A stretch of 64,000 nucleotides of DNA, taken from positions 1,867,001-1,931,000 of the forward strand of contig NC_088305.1 in NCBI RefSeq assembly GCF_032854445.1. Direction: 5' to 3'. Shown here one piece after another: positions 44,386 to 56,297 of the stretch; position 1 is the first letter of the stretch, and every line of letters starts with the position of its first letter. The notes under the pieces were generated by a model. It saw only the letters and a list, made by a program, of their open reading frames with translations, did not search any database and was not told the DNA's origin. This stretch comes from Liolophura sinensis. Its lineage: Eukaryota; Mollusca; Polyplacophora; Chitonida; Chitonidae. Position numbers and translations under genes: made by a program.

Positions 44386-47300
44386 TCGGGGCTGTAGGCT
44401 GCTTTATTTCTGTAATGATCTCTGGGGCTTTAAAAGAAAATTTAGATTGATGCCATTTTAGGCCCAAGAAGAAAGCTGACAATCCTTTATGTTCTTTTCA
44501 TTTTAAGACACAATCTAACCTTCATAATTTATTAAGAAATATAATCCACCATCTCATTTATCCTTAAGGACAAAGTTGAGCCTGGAAATACCATGGCCAG
44601 TCTAGCTATATATCTCATCCAGGGCTATCCCTGGAGTTAAATACACCTGTCTTTGAGTTCTTAGACTTTCACTTCCATCATTTTATTTATATAATGTTGT
44701 AAAGGTCAAAAGGGATTCTAGGATAGAATCAGCATCTTAGATGAGTTAAATGTATTTATAAGCCAGCTATGGCATGCACTGATCGATCTGTTGTCAACCC
44801 ACTCGGCCATAACAGTGGCTCATAGAACTCGGAGCTTTTGACAGACGCCTCATACGGAGAATCAGCATGCAGCTATGGATACGTGAGCTCATTGTTTCCA
44901 GCAGAAAGATTGTTCTAAAAAAGGGGTCCGTTTTCCCCAAAATTCAAAGTAAGGCTACAAAAATTCCTGGATCCAACACTGGGTTTAATATTGAAGAAAA
45001 CAAAAACACATCTGGTGGTAATCAAACAACGACGTTGATATGGTTAATACATTTAGTTTTGTGGAAAGATCAATTAAGTCTAACCGTACAAGATTTGTAA
45101 AGCTTCTGTGGCGGTTCCCCGGGTGCGAGTGGCGATCAGAGCGCTGGGTTAGTTAATAAGCTGCTTTTACAGGGAGGAGAATTGTCAGCTGATTTTGAGG
45201 GAAATCAGGATTTTCAAAGTATCTGATCTCGATCAAAATGGCCAGAACTAATTCTTACCTCCTCATCATGAGGGGGGCTTGGCTTATTATAGAAGAAATT
45301 TAAGTTGATTTTGATTGAAAAGATTTTGTTCTCTGCATGCATATATATATATATATATATATATATGCAAGTTGCTTGAACGAGGGCTGGATAAGATATT
45401 TTTAGCAGTGCAAGATTTTGTGAGATTTCATTTCATGTCGACTCATTTGGCAAAGGCTCTGTACAGTCAACTCTGTATTTGAATTAAGTTAACTTATGTA
45501 CTTGATGACTATGGTGTCACTTTTTATTATAAAATGTGTTATAGAAAAATAGAAATTGGTTTTCAGATTATATTTCACATTGGTGTTTAGCTTGTTTTAA
45601 AAATGTCTGCGTATATTTGAATTTTGAATATTTTTATTATCTCTTTGAAAACCATGTACTGCCACTCAGTTTAAGTATGTTCTTGCCAGAATATGGTGAC
45701 ATTATTGCCAAAGTGGCTATAATTAGCTCATAATCATGAAATGTACAGCAAAAGGGATAAACTCAGTCAATGGACAGAGATAATGGCCTAAGGCCAATTA
45801 ACTGTGCCCAGAGTTTCATCTATATGTGTGCATAACATTTTTTCGCATTAAAATTTACAAACCAAGAGACAAACACATGTACAAGAAGAGAGACAGACAG
45901 ACAGACAGACAGAGACAAACATATAAACTCTGGCAAGAGCATGAGCTCCAAGGTAAAGACAATATTGCACAGTGTAAGATGAATGCCATAGGTATTGCTT
46001 GTCATTTTTTTGAACAAAGAAGTTTTGAATTACGTTTTCGTGACCCTGAGGTCAGTGTTCAGGTATATGCAGGTGATGATAAAACAAACGATACACCAGG
46101 TGAGAATTGTGTAAGTGTGCCACAGATGGTTTATGATATGGAAAGATGATAAGGAATTAGGGCAAAAAGCAGTCAGTCATCAAGAGAATATTTATAGTTT
46201 TGTGTGTTTGAAGTGTTGGTAATTTACATGCATAGAAATTTAAAATAAGGAATAGATCTGGAAGAAAATTCCAAAAATACTATATGTACACTTGTGAGGT
46301 TTTGCAGTAGTTTAAAGGTATATTGAAAAGTGCTGTTGTTTTGCATTTACACATTAATTAAGCCTATAATTTTTGCTGCCTTAAACAGGCCAGGTTTTTG
46401 TCTCTGGACATGGATGTTCGCTGTAACTTACATTTCCTGACCCAGTTATTTCCCCTTTCTACCCTGTCCATAAACTGCCTGACAGATAGATAACCACTTT
46501 CTGTCGGCCCCTCGTTGAGTCTCTATTTATGTACAGTCCTGTAGACAATTACCTCTCCTTTCCTTTAGAAACGTAAGCCGGCTCAATTAGGGACAGGAAT
46601 CTGCCGCTGTTTTAATAGTATTTGTGTCTGTAGTTTCCGGACTTGCAGCTTGGTTGATTTTTGCCTAAGCTGTAATATAGCATCGTCTTTCTATTGATTA
46701 TTGGTACGAACCATCCATGGGCATTTCCACGTTTCCTAAAACCGTACATCAGAACTTGGATATAAGGCCACGGCACTTAGAAATGGTCTCATAATGTGGG
46801 CCTGTATGAACAACGAGGCTTTATTATCTGTTAACATAGATTATATATAACCGCATAACCATACCATTGAGAAGGGCTGAGAGCTTTCGGAGCCACTGGT
46901 GCACTTTCACATGTAACATTGGGGTAAACACACGCAGGATGTGTTCCCAAAAGGCACTTATTGGGCAGCTAGGTACCCTTACATGTGTATGTTTTAAGAG
47001 ACGGACCGTCCACCTTCATGACCTTACCAGGGAATCCACCTCGTCACTTGTCACAATTCCTAATGACAGGTGTAGGGCAATCAACACACTGTGCAATAGT
47101 GTCTGATAAGACAATCGTCTTTGGGGATTGACTCTGCCCTCATACAACTAGGGCACTGGATCACATTTAATTGTTGACAGGGCGTTTTGGTGCGGGACGA
47201 AATCAACAGCACATACGTGTACATATGGGCTTATAGGAGACACTTGATACACATGTCAGGTGCAGTGACCATACTACATCGGGAGGTGCTGGCCAATTGC

Positions 47301-48254
47301 TATAGAGTATATATATGAATAGATATATAGATATATACAGATGTAGGTACATCAACCTTATTGGAGACTCTTGGTTGGCCCAATACACCCATTGGAGCAG
47401 GTGCCAACACAGTAGTACACAGGGCTTGGAGGCAGTTTGGGTGTAATACCAGATTACAGGTGCATGTCGATGCATGCCCAATTGAGGGACTAAAGGACAT
47501 TCCAGGTATGCATTCACCTTGCTGGCAGGTCCTGTAGCCATTCTGGGAATCCTCTTAGGCTCTGAAGCTACAGGCCATTGCCCCTTGTCAAGCCTGTTGA
47601 GAAGATGTACACACTGGCGTAGGACTTAGCGACCTGTGAATGTAGTGATAATGTAACTGAAATAGAGGCCTGTACATTTAAGTGTTGAGTGAATGTACTG
47701 TGTTGTGGGTCTGGTTTTAAGATCTACCACCCCCCAGCCACACTCTGGACAAACAGGATTGTGGCTGTGGGACTGAAGGAATCCAGAGGGGCATCAGTAG
47801 TTCCTTGACAGTGTGGAGGCTTGCCTGCTGAGCTGAGCTTTGGCTTCTCACCCAGCCAGGTCATTGGCTACTGTCCAAACTTGCTCATCCAAGACATGTA
47901 AACAAATTGCGGAGGACTGTGAGGATTCCCCTCAGTGCCTGCACATGGCTCAAGTAGTACAGGTCGTCTTTGTATTAGATACACCAGTTAGTTAAAAGAA
48001 GTGGTGTATACTGTTCAACTATACACGGACCCAATGCTTAAGCAGCTACTGGGTGCACTGTGTAGTTCTCCACCTTACAGTCGGAGATTTACTTTGTATA
48101 CCAGGACCCCTACCACTTGGCACTTTTTAATTCTTTGTTTTTATTTTTTATTATCAGTTCTGTACGCATCAACTGTACGTTGCAATCCTTTTGTTGCGTT
48201 GCAATTTGAGCAGCATTGTTGCTGGATCTACCTGATTGCTCTCACCTGGCCAGG
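44386..48254. other. Unassigned sequence with small microsatellites
   Basis: No gene is supported over nearly 4 kb. It holds an (AT)n run at 45340-45366, a short (GACA)n at 45893-45912 and a MITE-end remnant 'aaggaattagggca' at about 46150. Open frames at 44867, 46867 and 47203-47541 were examined and not accepted. The last part is the 5' flank of first exon B. Confidence 0.35.
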
Positions 48255-48263
48255 TATTATAAG
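48255..48263 (+). promoter_or_regulatory. TATA-like element upstream of first exon B
   Basis: 'tattataag' lies 81 bp before the ATG at 48344. An initiator-like 'tcagtt' follows almost at once, and TCGAGC and CGCGGCG words lie between it and the ATG. A start site near 48285-48295 would leave a 5' UTR of about 50-60 bases. This rests only on the motif and the adjacent exon. Confidence 0.35.
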
Positions 48264-48343
48264 GTCAGTTCGAGCTTGACAGCTTGAAGTTTCAAGAAAC
48301 ATTTCGCGGCGTATTTGACTCACACTGCTTCATTGCCTGCAAG

Positions 48344-48484
48344 ATGTCGTTCAGTTTTGGAAGTTTTCGAAAACGTTCGCGCCGTAGTTCGCTACAGCCG
48401 GATGAAAGACCAGCATTGGAATTCCTGAAAAAGTTTGGTCGGAGACGTCGAGCGTCAGTACCTGCCAAGCCCACTGAAGTAACA
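48344..48484 (+). CDS. Candidate first coding exon B (47 codons), basic Ser-rich N-terminus
   Basis: The ATG at 48344 has an A at -3. The frame is also open upstream, but without another ATG nearby. It runs 47 codons to a consensus donor, GTAAGT at 48485, in phase 0. The product starts 'MSFSFGSFRKRSRRSS', then has 'ALEFLKKFGRRRRASVP' (residues 24-40) with a candidate kinase and 14-3-3 site at Ser38 (Arg at -3, Pro at +2). The phase fits the exons at 61022 and 62330. Short basic N-terminal segments with such sites occur in RGK GTPases (Rad, Gem, Rem) and in many signalling scaffolds, so the family is not settled. Confidence 0.62.
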
Positions 48485-48896
48485 GTAAGTAGAAATAATC
48501 TCCATAACACAACTGTAGGAGACTGATAACCCTGACTCAGCATTAATATTTAACATTTTTTGGCGCAGGCAAGGTCTGTCTCAGATTTTGTGTGGTTACA
48601 TATCGTTGTGTATCCTGACAGGGGTCAGTGTGTAGTGTTTTGTTTCCTTTGTAACACGTTCATCTTTAGTTATCATTGCACAGTAGGTTACTCTGTTAGT
48701 GTTACATGTGTATGACATATTGATATTCATGTATCGGAGTGTATGTCATTTGTTACATTTGTAATGTGTTAATCTTCATGCTCAGTCCATGTTACATGTA
48801 ACACATTATCATACATGAGTTTGTTACATGTGTAACCAATTGGTTATTATCCATCAGTTTATGTCACCTGCCTACCAAATTGATAATCAAGTATCT
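48485..48896. other. Start of the intron after exon B
   Basis: Loosely repetitive 'tgttacatgtgta' motifs lead into the 40-bp array. No gene. Confidence 0.4.
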
Positions 48897-49060
48897 GTAT
48901 ATATTACACCAAATGTTTCATGTGTGACACATTGAATATCAGCCATTAATTTATGTGACAAGTGTAACACGTTGAATATCATCCATGAATTTATGTGACA
49001 CGTGTAACACATTGAATATCATCCATGAATTTATGTGACATGTGCCACATGTTGGCCATC
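48897..49060 (+). repeat. 40-bp tandem repeat, about four copies
   Basis: 'gtgtaacacattgaatatca' plus 'tccatgaatttatgtgacac' is repeated with gradual decay on both sides. Confidence 0.85.
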
Positions 49061-49082
49061 ATGTAGCAGGGTATAAGGACCC

Positions 49083-49086
<4 letters not shown>

Positions 49087-49128
<42 letters not shown>
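49087..49128. repeat. (TG)n microsatellite
   Basis: Twenty-one uninterrupted TG dinucleotides. Confidence 0.95.
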
Positions 49129-49129
<1 letters not shown>

Positions 49130-49514
49130 TTTACCACACCTACTACACATCCTGCACTTTGCACATGTACTGAGAACCTCAGTGCTCAGATTATAGTTGA
49201 ATAGGAAGTTGTTATCAGGGCGCATACATGCGTGTACAGTTATACAAACTGGTGAGAATAAATGTGAAGGTTACAATATGTGTGGGTTTTCTAGGATCCG
49301 CACTGCTCTAAGATTTGTGCTTACATAGAGTGTTTGTATATATACTCAGTCAAGGCATAGCTTTCCAAGTTTGGATGATTACATAGCACAGAGCACTTAT
49401 TACATGTATACATAGTGCACACTGGGCACAAATCACTAGTTACATGTATGCATAGTGCACACTGGGCACAAAGCACTTGTTACATGCGTGCATAGTGCAT
49501 ACATGCATACATAA
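49129..49514. other. No gene seen
   Basis: Contains two to three loose copies of 'acatgtatgcatagtgcaca' (49400-49500). No gene. Confidence 0.35.
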
Positions 49515-49880
49515 TCAGATTCATACTTATGTCAGACTCGTACTGGTTGAGTATGGTGTTGAGCTCCAGTCAAATACATACTTATGTCAGATGGACTCGT
49601 ACTGGTTGAGTATGGTGTTGAGCTCCAGTCAGATACATACTTATGTCAGATGGACTCGTACTGGTTGAGTATGGTGTTGAGCTCCAGTCAGGTACATACT
49701 TATGTCAGATGGACTCGTACTGGTTGAGTATGGTGTTGAGCTCCAGTCAGATACATACTTATGTCAGATGGACTCGTACTGGTTGAGTATGGTGTTGAGC
49801 TCCAGTCAAATACATACTTATGTCAGATGGACTCGTACTGGTTGAGTATGGTGTTGAGCTCCAGTCAGATACATACTTAT
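49515..49880 (+). repeat. 59-bp minisatellite, about six copies
   Basis: 'gatacatacttatgtcagat', 'ggactcgtactggttgagta' and 'tggtgttgagctccagtca' recur almost without change. The first copy lacks 'atgg'. Confidence 0.93.
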
Positions 49881-49984
49881 GTTGGATACTGGTTACAAGA
49901 ATGTGGATCTACAGTACATGCGTGTTATAAGTACATACCTTTTTCCTCTGCATCTGTGTATAATGGTTACATAAGAATACCCAA

Positions 49985-51256
49985 TGTACCTGTGTGTGTA
50001 ATGTGTATGTGCAGGCTGTTACTGTCTGACATGTACCTGTGTGTGTAATGTGTATGTGCAGGCTGTTACTGTCTGACATGTACCTGTGTGTGTAATGTGT
50101 ATGTGCAGGCTGTTACTGTCTGACATGTACCTGTGTGTGTAATGTGTATGTGCAGGCTGTTACTGTCTGACATGTACCTGTGTGTGTAATGTGTATGTGC
50201 AGGCTGTTACTGTCTGACATGTACCTGTGTGTGTAATGTGTATGTGCAGGCTGTTACTGTCTGACATGTACCTGTGTGTGTAATGTGTATGTGCAGGCTG
50301 TTACTGTCTGACATGTACCTGTGTGTGTAATGTGTATGTGCAGGCTATTACTGTCTGACATGTACCTGTGTGTGTAATGTGTATGTGCGGGCTATTACTG
50401 TCTGACATGTACCTGTGTGTGTGATGTGTATGTGCAGGCTATTACTGTCTGACATGTACCTGTGTGTGTAATGTGTATGTGCGGGCTATTACTGTCTGAC
50501 ATGTACCTGTGTGTGTAATGTGTATGTGCGGGCTATTACTGTCTGACATGTACCTGTGTGTGTAATGTGTATGTGCAGGCTGTTACTGTCTGACATGTAC
50601 CTGTGTGTGTAATGTGTATGTGCAGGCTGTTACTGTCTGACATGTACCTGTGTGTGTAATGTGTATGTGCAGGCTATTACTGTCTGACATGTACCTGTGT
50701 GTGTAATGTGTATGTGCAGGCTATTACTGTCTGACATGTACCTGTGTGTGTAATGTGTATGTGCAGGCTGTTACTGTCTGACATGTACCTGTGTGTGTAA
50801 TGTGTATGTGCGGGCTGTTACTGTCTGACATGTACCTGTGTGTGTAATGTGTATGTGCAGGCTATTACTGTCTGACATGTACCTGTGTGTGTGATGTGTA
50901 TGTGCAGGCTGTTACTGTCTGACATGTACCTGTGTGTGTAATGTGTATGTGCAGGCTGTTACTGTCTGACATGTACCTGTGTGTGTAATGTGTATGTGCA
51001 GGCTATTACTGTCTGACATGTACCTGTGTGTGTAATGTGTATGTGCAGGCTATTACTGTCTGACATGTACCTGTGTGTGTAATGTGTATGTGCGGGCTAT
51101 TACTGTCTGACATGTACCTGTGTGTGTAATGTGTATGTGCAGGCTGTTACTGTCTGACATGTACCTGTGTGTGTAATGTGTATGTGCAGGCTGTTACTGT
51201 CTGACATGTACCTGTGTGTGTAATGTGTATGTGCAGGCTGTTACTGTCTGACATGT
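49985..51256 (+). repeat. 47-bp minisatellite, 27 copies
   Basis: 'tgtacctgtgtgtgtaatgt', 'gtatgtgcaggctgttactg' and 'tctgaca' are in constant register over 27 units with almost no indels (only caggctg/caggcta/cgggcta variants). The last unit changes after 'acatgtacctgtgt' straight into the 42-bp array. Confidence 0.95.
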
Positions 51257-54055
51257 ACCTGTGTACAATATAGTACGCACAGTACACTGACCACTTTCAC
51301 CTGTGTACAATATAGTACGCATAGTACACCAGCCACATGCACCTGTGTACAATATAGTACGCATAGTACACTGACCACTTTCACCTGTGTACAATATAGT
51401 ACGTATAGTACACTGACCACTTTCACCTGTGTACAATATAGTACGCATAGTACACCGACTACTTTCACCTGTGTACAATATAGTACGCATAGTACACTGA
51501 CCACTTTCACCTGTGTACAATATAGTACGCACAGTACACCGACCACTTTCACCTGTGTACAATATAGTACGTATAGTACACCAGCCACATGCACCTGTGT
51601 ACAATATAGTACGCATAGTACACCGACTACTTTCACCTGTGTACAATATAGTACGCATAGTACACTGACCACTTTCACCTGTGTACAATATAGTACGCAC
51701 AGTACACCGGCCACGTGCACCTGTGTACAATATAGTACGCATAGTTCACCGACCACTTTCACCTGTGTACAATATAGTACGCATAGTACACTGACCACTT
51801 TCACCTGTGTACAATATAGTACGCACAGTACACCGACCACTTTCACCTGTGTACAATATAGTACGTATAGTACACCAGCCACATGCACCTGTGTACAATA
51901 TAGTACGCATAGTACACCGACTACTTTCACCTGTGTACAATATAGTACGCATAGTACACTGACCACTTTCACCTGTGTACAATATAGTACGCACAGTACA
52001 CCAGCCACATGCACCTGTGTACAATATAGTACGCATAGTACACCGACTACTTTCACCTGTGTACAATATAGTACGCATAGTACACTGACCACTTTCACCT
52101 GTGTACAATATAGTACGCACAGTACACCGACCACTTTCACCTGTGTACAATATAGTACGTATAGTACACCAGCCACATGCACCTGTGTACAATATAGTAC
52201 GCATAGTACACCGACCACTTTCACCTGTGTACAATATAGTACGCATAGTACATCGACCACTTTCACCTGTGTACAATATAGTACGCATAGTACACCGGCC
52301 ACCTGCACCTGTGTACAATATAGTACACATAGTACACTGACCACTTTCACCTGTGTACAATATAGTACGCATAGTACACCGACCACTTTCACCTGTGTAC
52401 AATATAGTACGCATAGTACATCGACCACTTTCACCTGTGTACAATATAGTACGCACAGTACACCGGCCACGTGCACCTGTGTACAATATAGTATGCATAG
52501 TTCACCGACCACTTTCACCTGTGTACAATATAGTACGCATAGTACATCGACCACTTTCACCTGTGTACAATATAGTACGCACAGTACACCGGCCACGTGC
52601 ACCTGTGTACAATATAGTATGCATAGTTCACCGACCACTTTCACCTGTGTACAATATAGTACGCATAGTACACTGACCACTTTCACCTGTGTACAATATA
52701 GTACGCACAGTACACCGACCACTTTCACCTGTGTACAATATAGTATGCATAGTACACTGACCACTTTCACCTGTGTACAATATAGTACGCATAGTACACT
52801 GACCACTTTCACCTGTGTACAATATAGTACGCACAGTACACCGACCACTTTCACCTGTGTACAATATAGTACGCATAGTACATCGACCACTTTCACCTGT
52901 GTACAATATAGTAGGCATAGTACACCGACCACTTTCACCTGTGTACAATATAGTATGCATAGTACACCAGCCACATGCACCTGTGTACAATATAGTACGC
53001 ATAGTACACCGACTACTTTCACCTGTGTACAATATAGTACGCACAGTACACCGACCACTTTCACCTGTGTACAATATAGTATGCATAGTACACCGACCAC
53101 TTTCACCTGTGTACAATATAGTACGCATAGTACACCAGCCACATGCACCTGTGTACAATATAGTACGCATAGTACACCGACCACTTTCACCTGTGTACAA
53201 TATAGTACGCATAGTACACCGGCCACTTTCACCTGTGTACAATATAGTACACATAGTACACCAGCCACGTGCACCTGTGTACAATATAGTACGCATAGTA
53301 CACCGACCACTTGCACCTGTGTACAATACAGTATGTACAGTACACCGGCCACATGCACCTGTGTACAATATAGTACGTATAGTACACCGACCACTTTCAC
53401 CTGTGTACAATATAGTATGCATAGTACACCGACCACTTTCACCTGTGTACAATATAGTACGCATAGTACACCGGCCACGTGCACCTGTGTACAATATAGT
53501 ACGCACAGTACACCGACCACTTTCACCTGTGTACAATATAGTATGCATAGTTCACCGACCACTTTCACCTGTGTACAATATACTACGCATAGTGCACCAA
53601 CCACATGCACCTGTGTACAATATAGTACACCGACCACTTGCACCTGTGTACAATACAGTATGCACAGTACACCGGCCGCATGCGCCTGTGTATAATATAG
53701 TACGCACAGTACACCGACCACATGCACCTGTATACAATACAGTATGCACAGTACACCGGCCACATGCACCTGTGTACAATACAGTACACACAGACCACCG
53801 GCCACATTCACCTGCGGACAATACAGTACGCACAGACCACCGGCCACACTCACCTGCGGACAATACAGTGCACACAATACACTGGCCACAAGCACCTGTG
53901 TACAATACAGTACGCACAGTACACCGGCCACATTCACCTGCAGACAATACAGTGCGCACAGTACACTGGCCACAAGCATCTGTGTACAATATAGTACGCA
54001 CAGTACACTGCCCACATTCACCTGTGTACAATAAAGTACACACAGTACACCGTAC
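51257..54055 (+). repeat. 42-bp minisatellite, about 66 copies
   Basis: Unit 'acctgtgtacaatatagtac' plus 'gcatagtacaccgaccactttc', with 'agccacatgc' and 'ggccacgtgc' variants. Units become divergent after about 53,600 (cacctgcggacaatacag), which marks the older edge. As 42 is divisible by three and stop-free, frames up to 938 codons (minus strand) and 421 codons (plus) are open at once. Cys-Val-Leu-Tyr-rich or Thr-rich repeats in every frame show no selection on one reading, so no protein is called. Confidence 0.95.
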
Positions 54056-55001
54056 ATTCAATGCACTTGTACATAAGTGAATATATCGAAATTGTCTAAA
54101 GCACCTGAATGTAATATGGTATGGATCTGTACGTCCAAAGTACCTGAATGTAATAGAGCCTGTGTTGAGTGAATCTGTAGATAAATGGGCCAGCATGATG
54201 TTACGTGTAAGAAGATATTTGTTAGAACGCCTGAGGTCATCAGTCTGTATCAGCATTTCACTGAAATAAGAAAAATAGGTGCTCAGGTGTTCCGTGTCTT
54301 GTATAAAAACTAGTACAATTTGTAAAGTCTAGGTCCAGGTAAATATTCTTCGGTATTAGATATGTGTACACTGTTTCATGTTCTTTTTTTGGAATCTGAG
54401 ACTTAAAGCTTGAATTCAGTCAACAAGTTGAGTACAAATGACCCCATGGATAACTTAAGGGTCACTTATCTTTTGTAAATGTGTATAGTTTTGTTCAGTG
54501 GTGTTGTGAGTGTTTATAATGTTAAACCCAAGCTTAGCAAATCCCCCTTTCTGAAAGCACACCTGAAATTAATGAGGAAACCATTAGAAAAATAGTCCAT
54601 AATTACCCCTCGCCCTGAGGCTCTGGTATGCTTAAGCAGGCAATTCTGGCTCCCTAAGACAGGTGTGCTATCCATGTGTAATGGTTGTTAATGTAATCAA
54701 CAGGCGCAGGGCAAAAGTTCCGCAGCATTCGCTCAGCACAGAGTGATAGAGGTAGAGGGCACCTGTTCCTCTTTCATCTTATCTAACACATCTGACATAA
54801 CAGGGGCTTGTCTGCCAACGCGGGACCCAAAAAACATTCCTTTTCCCATTAAATGTATCCTTTATAAATGAATCCGTGAATAATGGAAGCCAAGTTTTGA
54901 ACTCAATATGCCAACACCTGAAAAAGAACAAAAGTCTGCTTCAATACATGTGGTCATTATGCATATCGTATCAGCAGTATCTTGGATGTCTGGTAGAATT
55001 A
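54056..55001. other. No gene seen
   Basis: Unique-looking intron sequence after the array; a short near-duplicate 'cctgaatgtaata' (54105 and 54143) is the only structure. Confidence 0.3.
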
Positions 55002-55141
55002 AGGTCTGTCAGCAACCTGCTAATGGTTGTGGGTTTCCGCCTGGCTCTGCCCGGTTTCCTCCCACCAAAATGCTGGCTGCTGTTGTATAAGTGAAATATT
55101 CTTGTGTACGGCATAAAACACCAATCAGATAAATAAATAAA
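55002..55141 (+). mobile_element. SINE-1, 3' half
   Basis: 'ggtctgtcagcaacctgcta', 'atggttgtgggtttccgcc', 'cggtttcctcccaccaaaat', 'aagtgaaatattcttgtgta' and 'cggcataaaacaccaatcag' with an 'ataaataaataaat' tail. A clean single copy of the segments that are amplified at 2831-3800 and 36777-37407. Confidence 0.8.
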
Positions 55142-55804
55142 TCATAGAATAGCAAAAATGTTGAAGTTATAGTGTATGACGAGCTACATATAGTGTATGA
55201 CATACAACCTTTGCAGTTTCAGAAGAAACTCTTACATTGTAAATGTATCATCATAGTGTGGTGTTACAAGCCATAAACATTTCTTCAAAAAGTCTTGGTT
55301 TATTTTATACGATAGGCAAAATGTTTAAGTTGGCCTGGCAAGTGCTTTCTGACATATAAGCCTCTGTTATTAACCCTTGTAACCTTTGTGATTTAGATCA
55401 GATTTTTTTCAAGGGTTTAGACATGCTGCTAATGTGCTGCTCACTTTGGCTAACGCTGCACTGTTATATATCAGATATATCAGGATGTGCCTCTACACTG
55501 AATCCTAAGTTGATTTTACAAACTGTCTCCAAGATGTTTGATATGAACTAGATCTACAAGTACTTGTAGGGTTGTTTGGTGGTGGGTGTGTGCATGGCTG
55601 CAGTTAAGCTTGGATTTGTGCATGAGTGTATGATACCCTGTGTATGATACTCTAGACCAGGGGAGCATTTTCTAGTGGATATAGAGCTGCTTGGCTCTCA
55701 GTTGCAAACACATATGGACAAACAAGTTGCGAGTTCAAAACTGCCCTTGGATTATAGACTCTCTTTCTTTCGCTGTTTGTGGGGCCTTAATTTGAATTCA
55801 TATT
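55142..55804. other. No gene seen
   Basis: Intron-like sequence; nothing recognisable. Confidence 0.3.
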
Positions 55805-56235
55805 GCAGGTGTTAGAGATCATATTGCCGATGTTAGAGATCATATTGCCGATGTTAGAAATCATTTTGCGGGTAGCTCATGTAGTTTTGTCTCCTGTCAT
55901 ACATGGGAAGTCACATAAAGTCAACACCAGTCACGTAAATAAATAAATCATATTGCAGGTGTTAGAGATCATATTGCCGGTGTTAGAGATCACATTGCCG
56001 GTGTTAGAAATCATATTGCAGGTGTTAGAAATCATATTGCAGGTGTTAGAGATCATATTGCAGGTATCAGAGATCACATTGCCGGTGTAAGAGATCACAT
56101 TGTCGGTGTTAGAGATCACATTGCCAGTGTTAGAGATCATATTGCCGGTGTTAGAGATCACATTGCCGGTGTTAGAGATCATATTGCCGGTGTTAGAGAT
56201 CATATTGCAGGTGTTAGAAATCATATTGCCTGTGA
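55805..56235 (+). repeat. 21-bp minisatellite split by a SINE-like fragment
   Basis: About sixteen copies of 'attgccggtgttagagatca' plus one base. Three copies at 55805-55870 are separated from the rest (from about 55950) by some 80 bp ending in 'gtcacgtaaataaataaat', a SINE-type tail. Confidence 0.88.
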
Positions 56236-56297
56236 CATTATGTCAAAGATCACATAATTGGCTGACACAAACTAAGTTACAAGGTGTGGACATTGAT

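Noticed and set aside
44867-45100. 77-codon frame with a donor-like GTAAGG at 44949
   Set aside because: The donor would leave phase 1, incompatible with the phase-0 exons, and no domain is seen.
48284-48343. 20-codon upstream extension of exon B
   Set aside because: It begins at TTG, not ATG; the ATG at 48344 with A at -3 is the better start.
51241-54057. 938-codon minus-strand open frame (and 421- and 400-codon plus-strand frames)
   Set aside because: All lie in the 42-bp array; several frames on both strands are open at once and variants hit every codon position.
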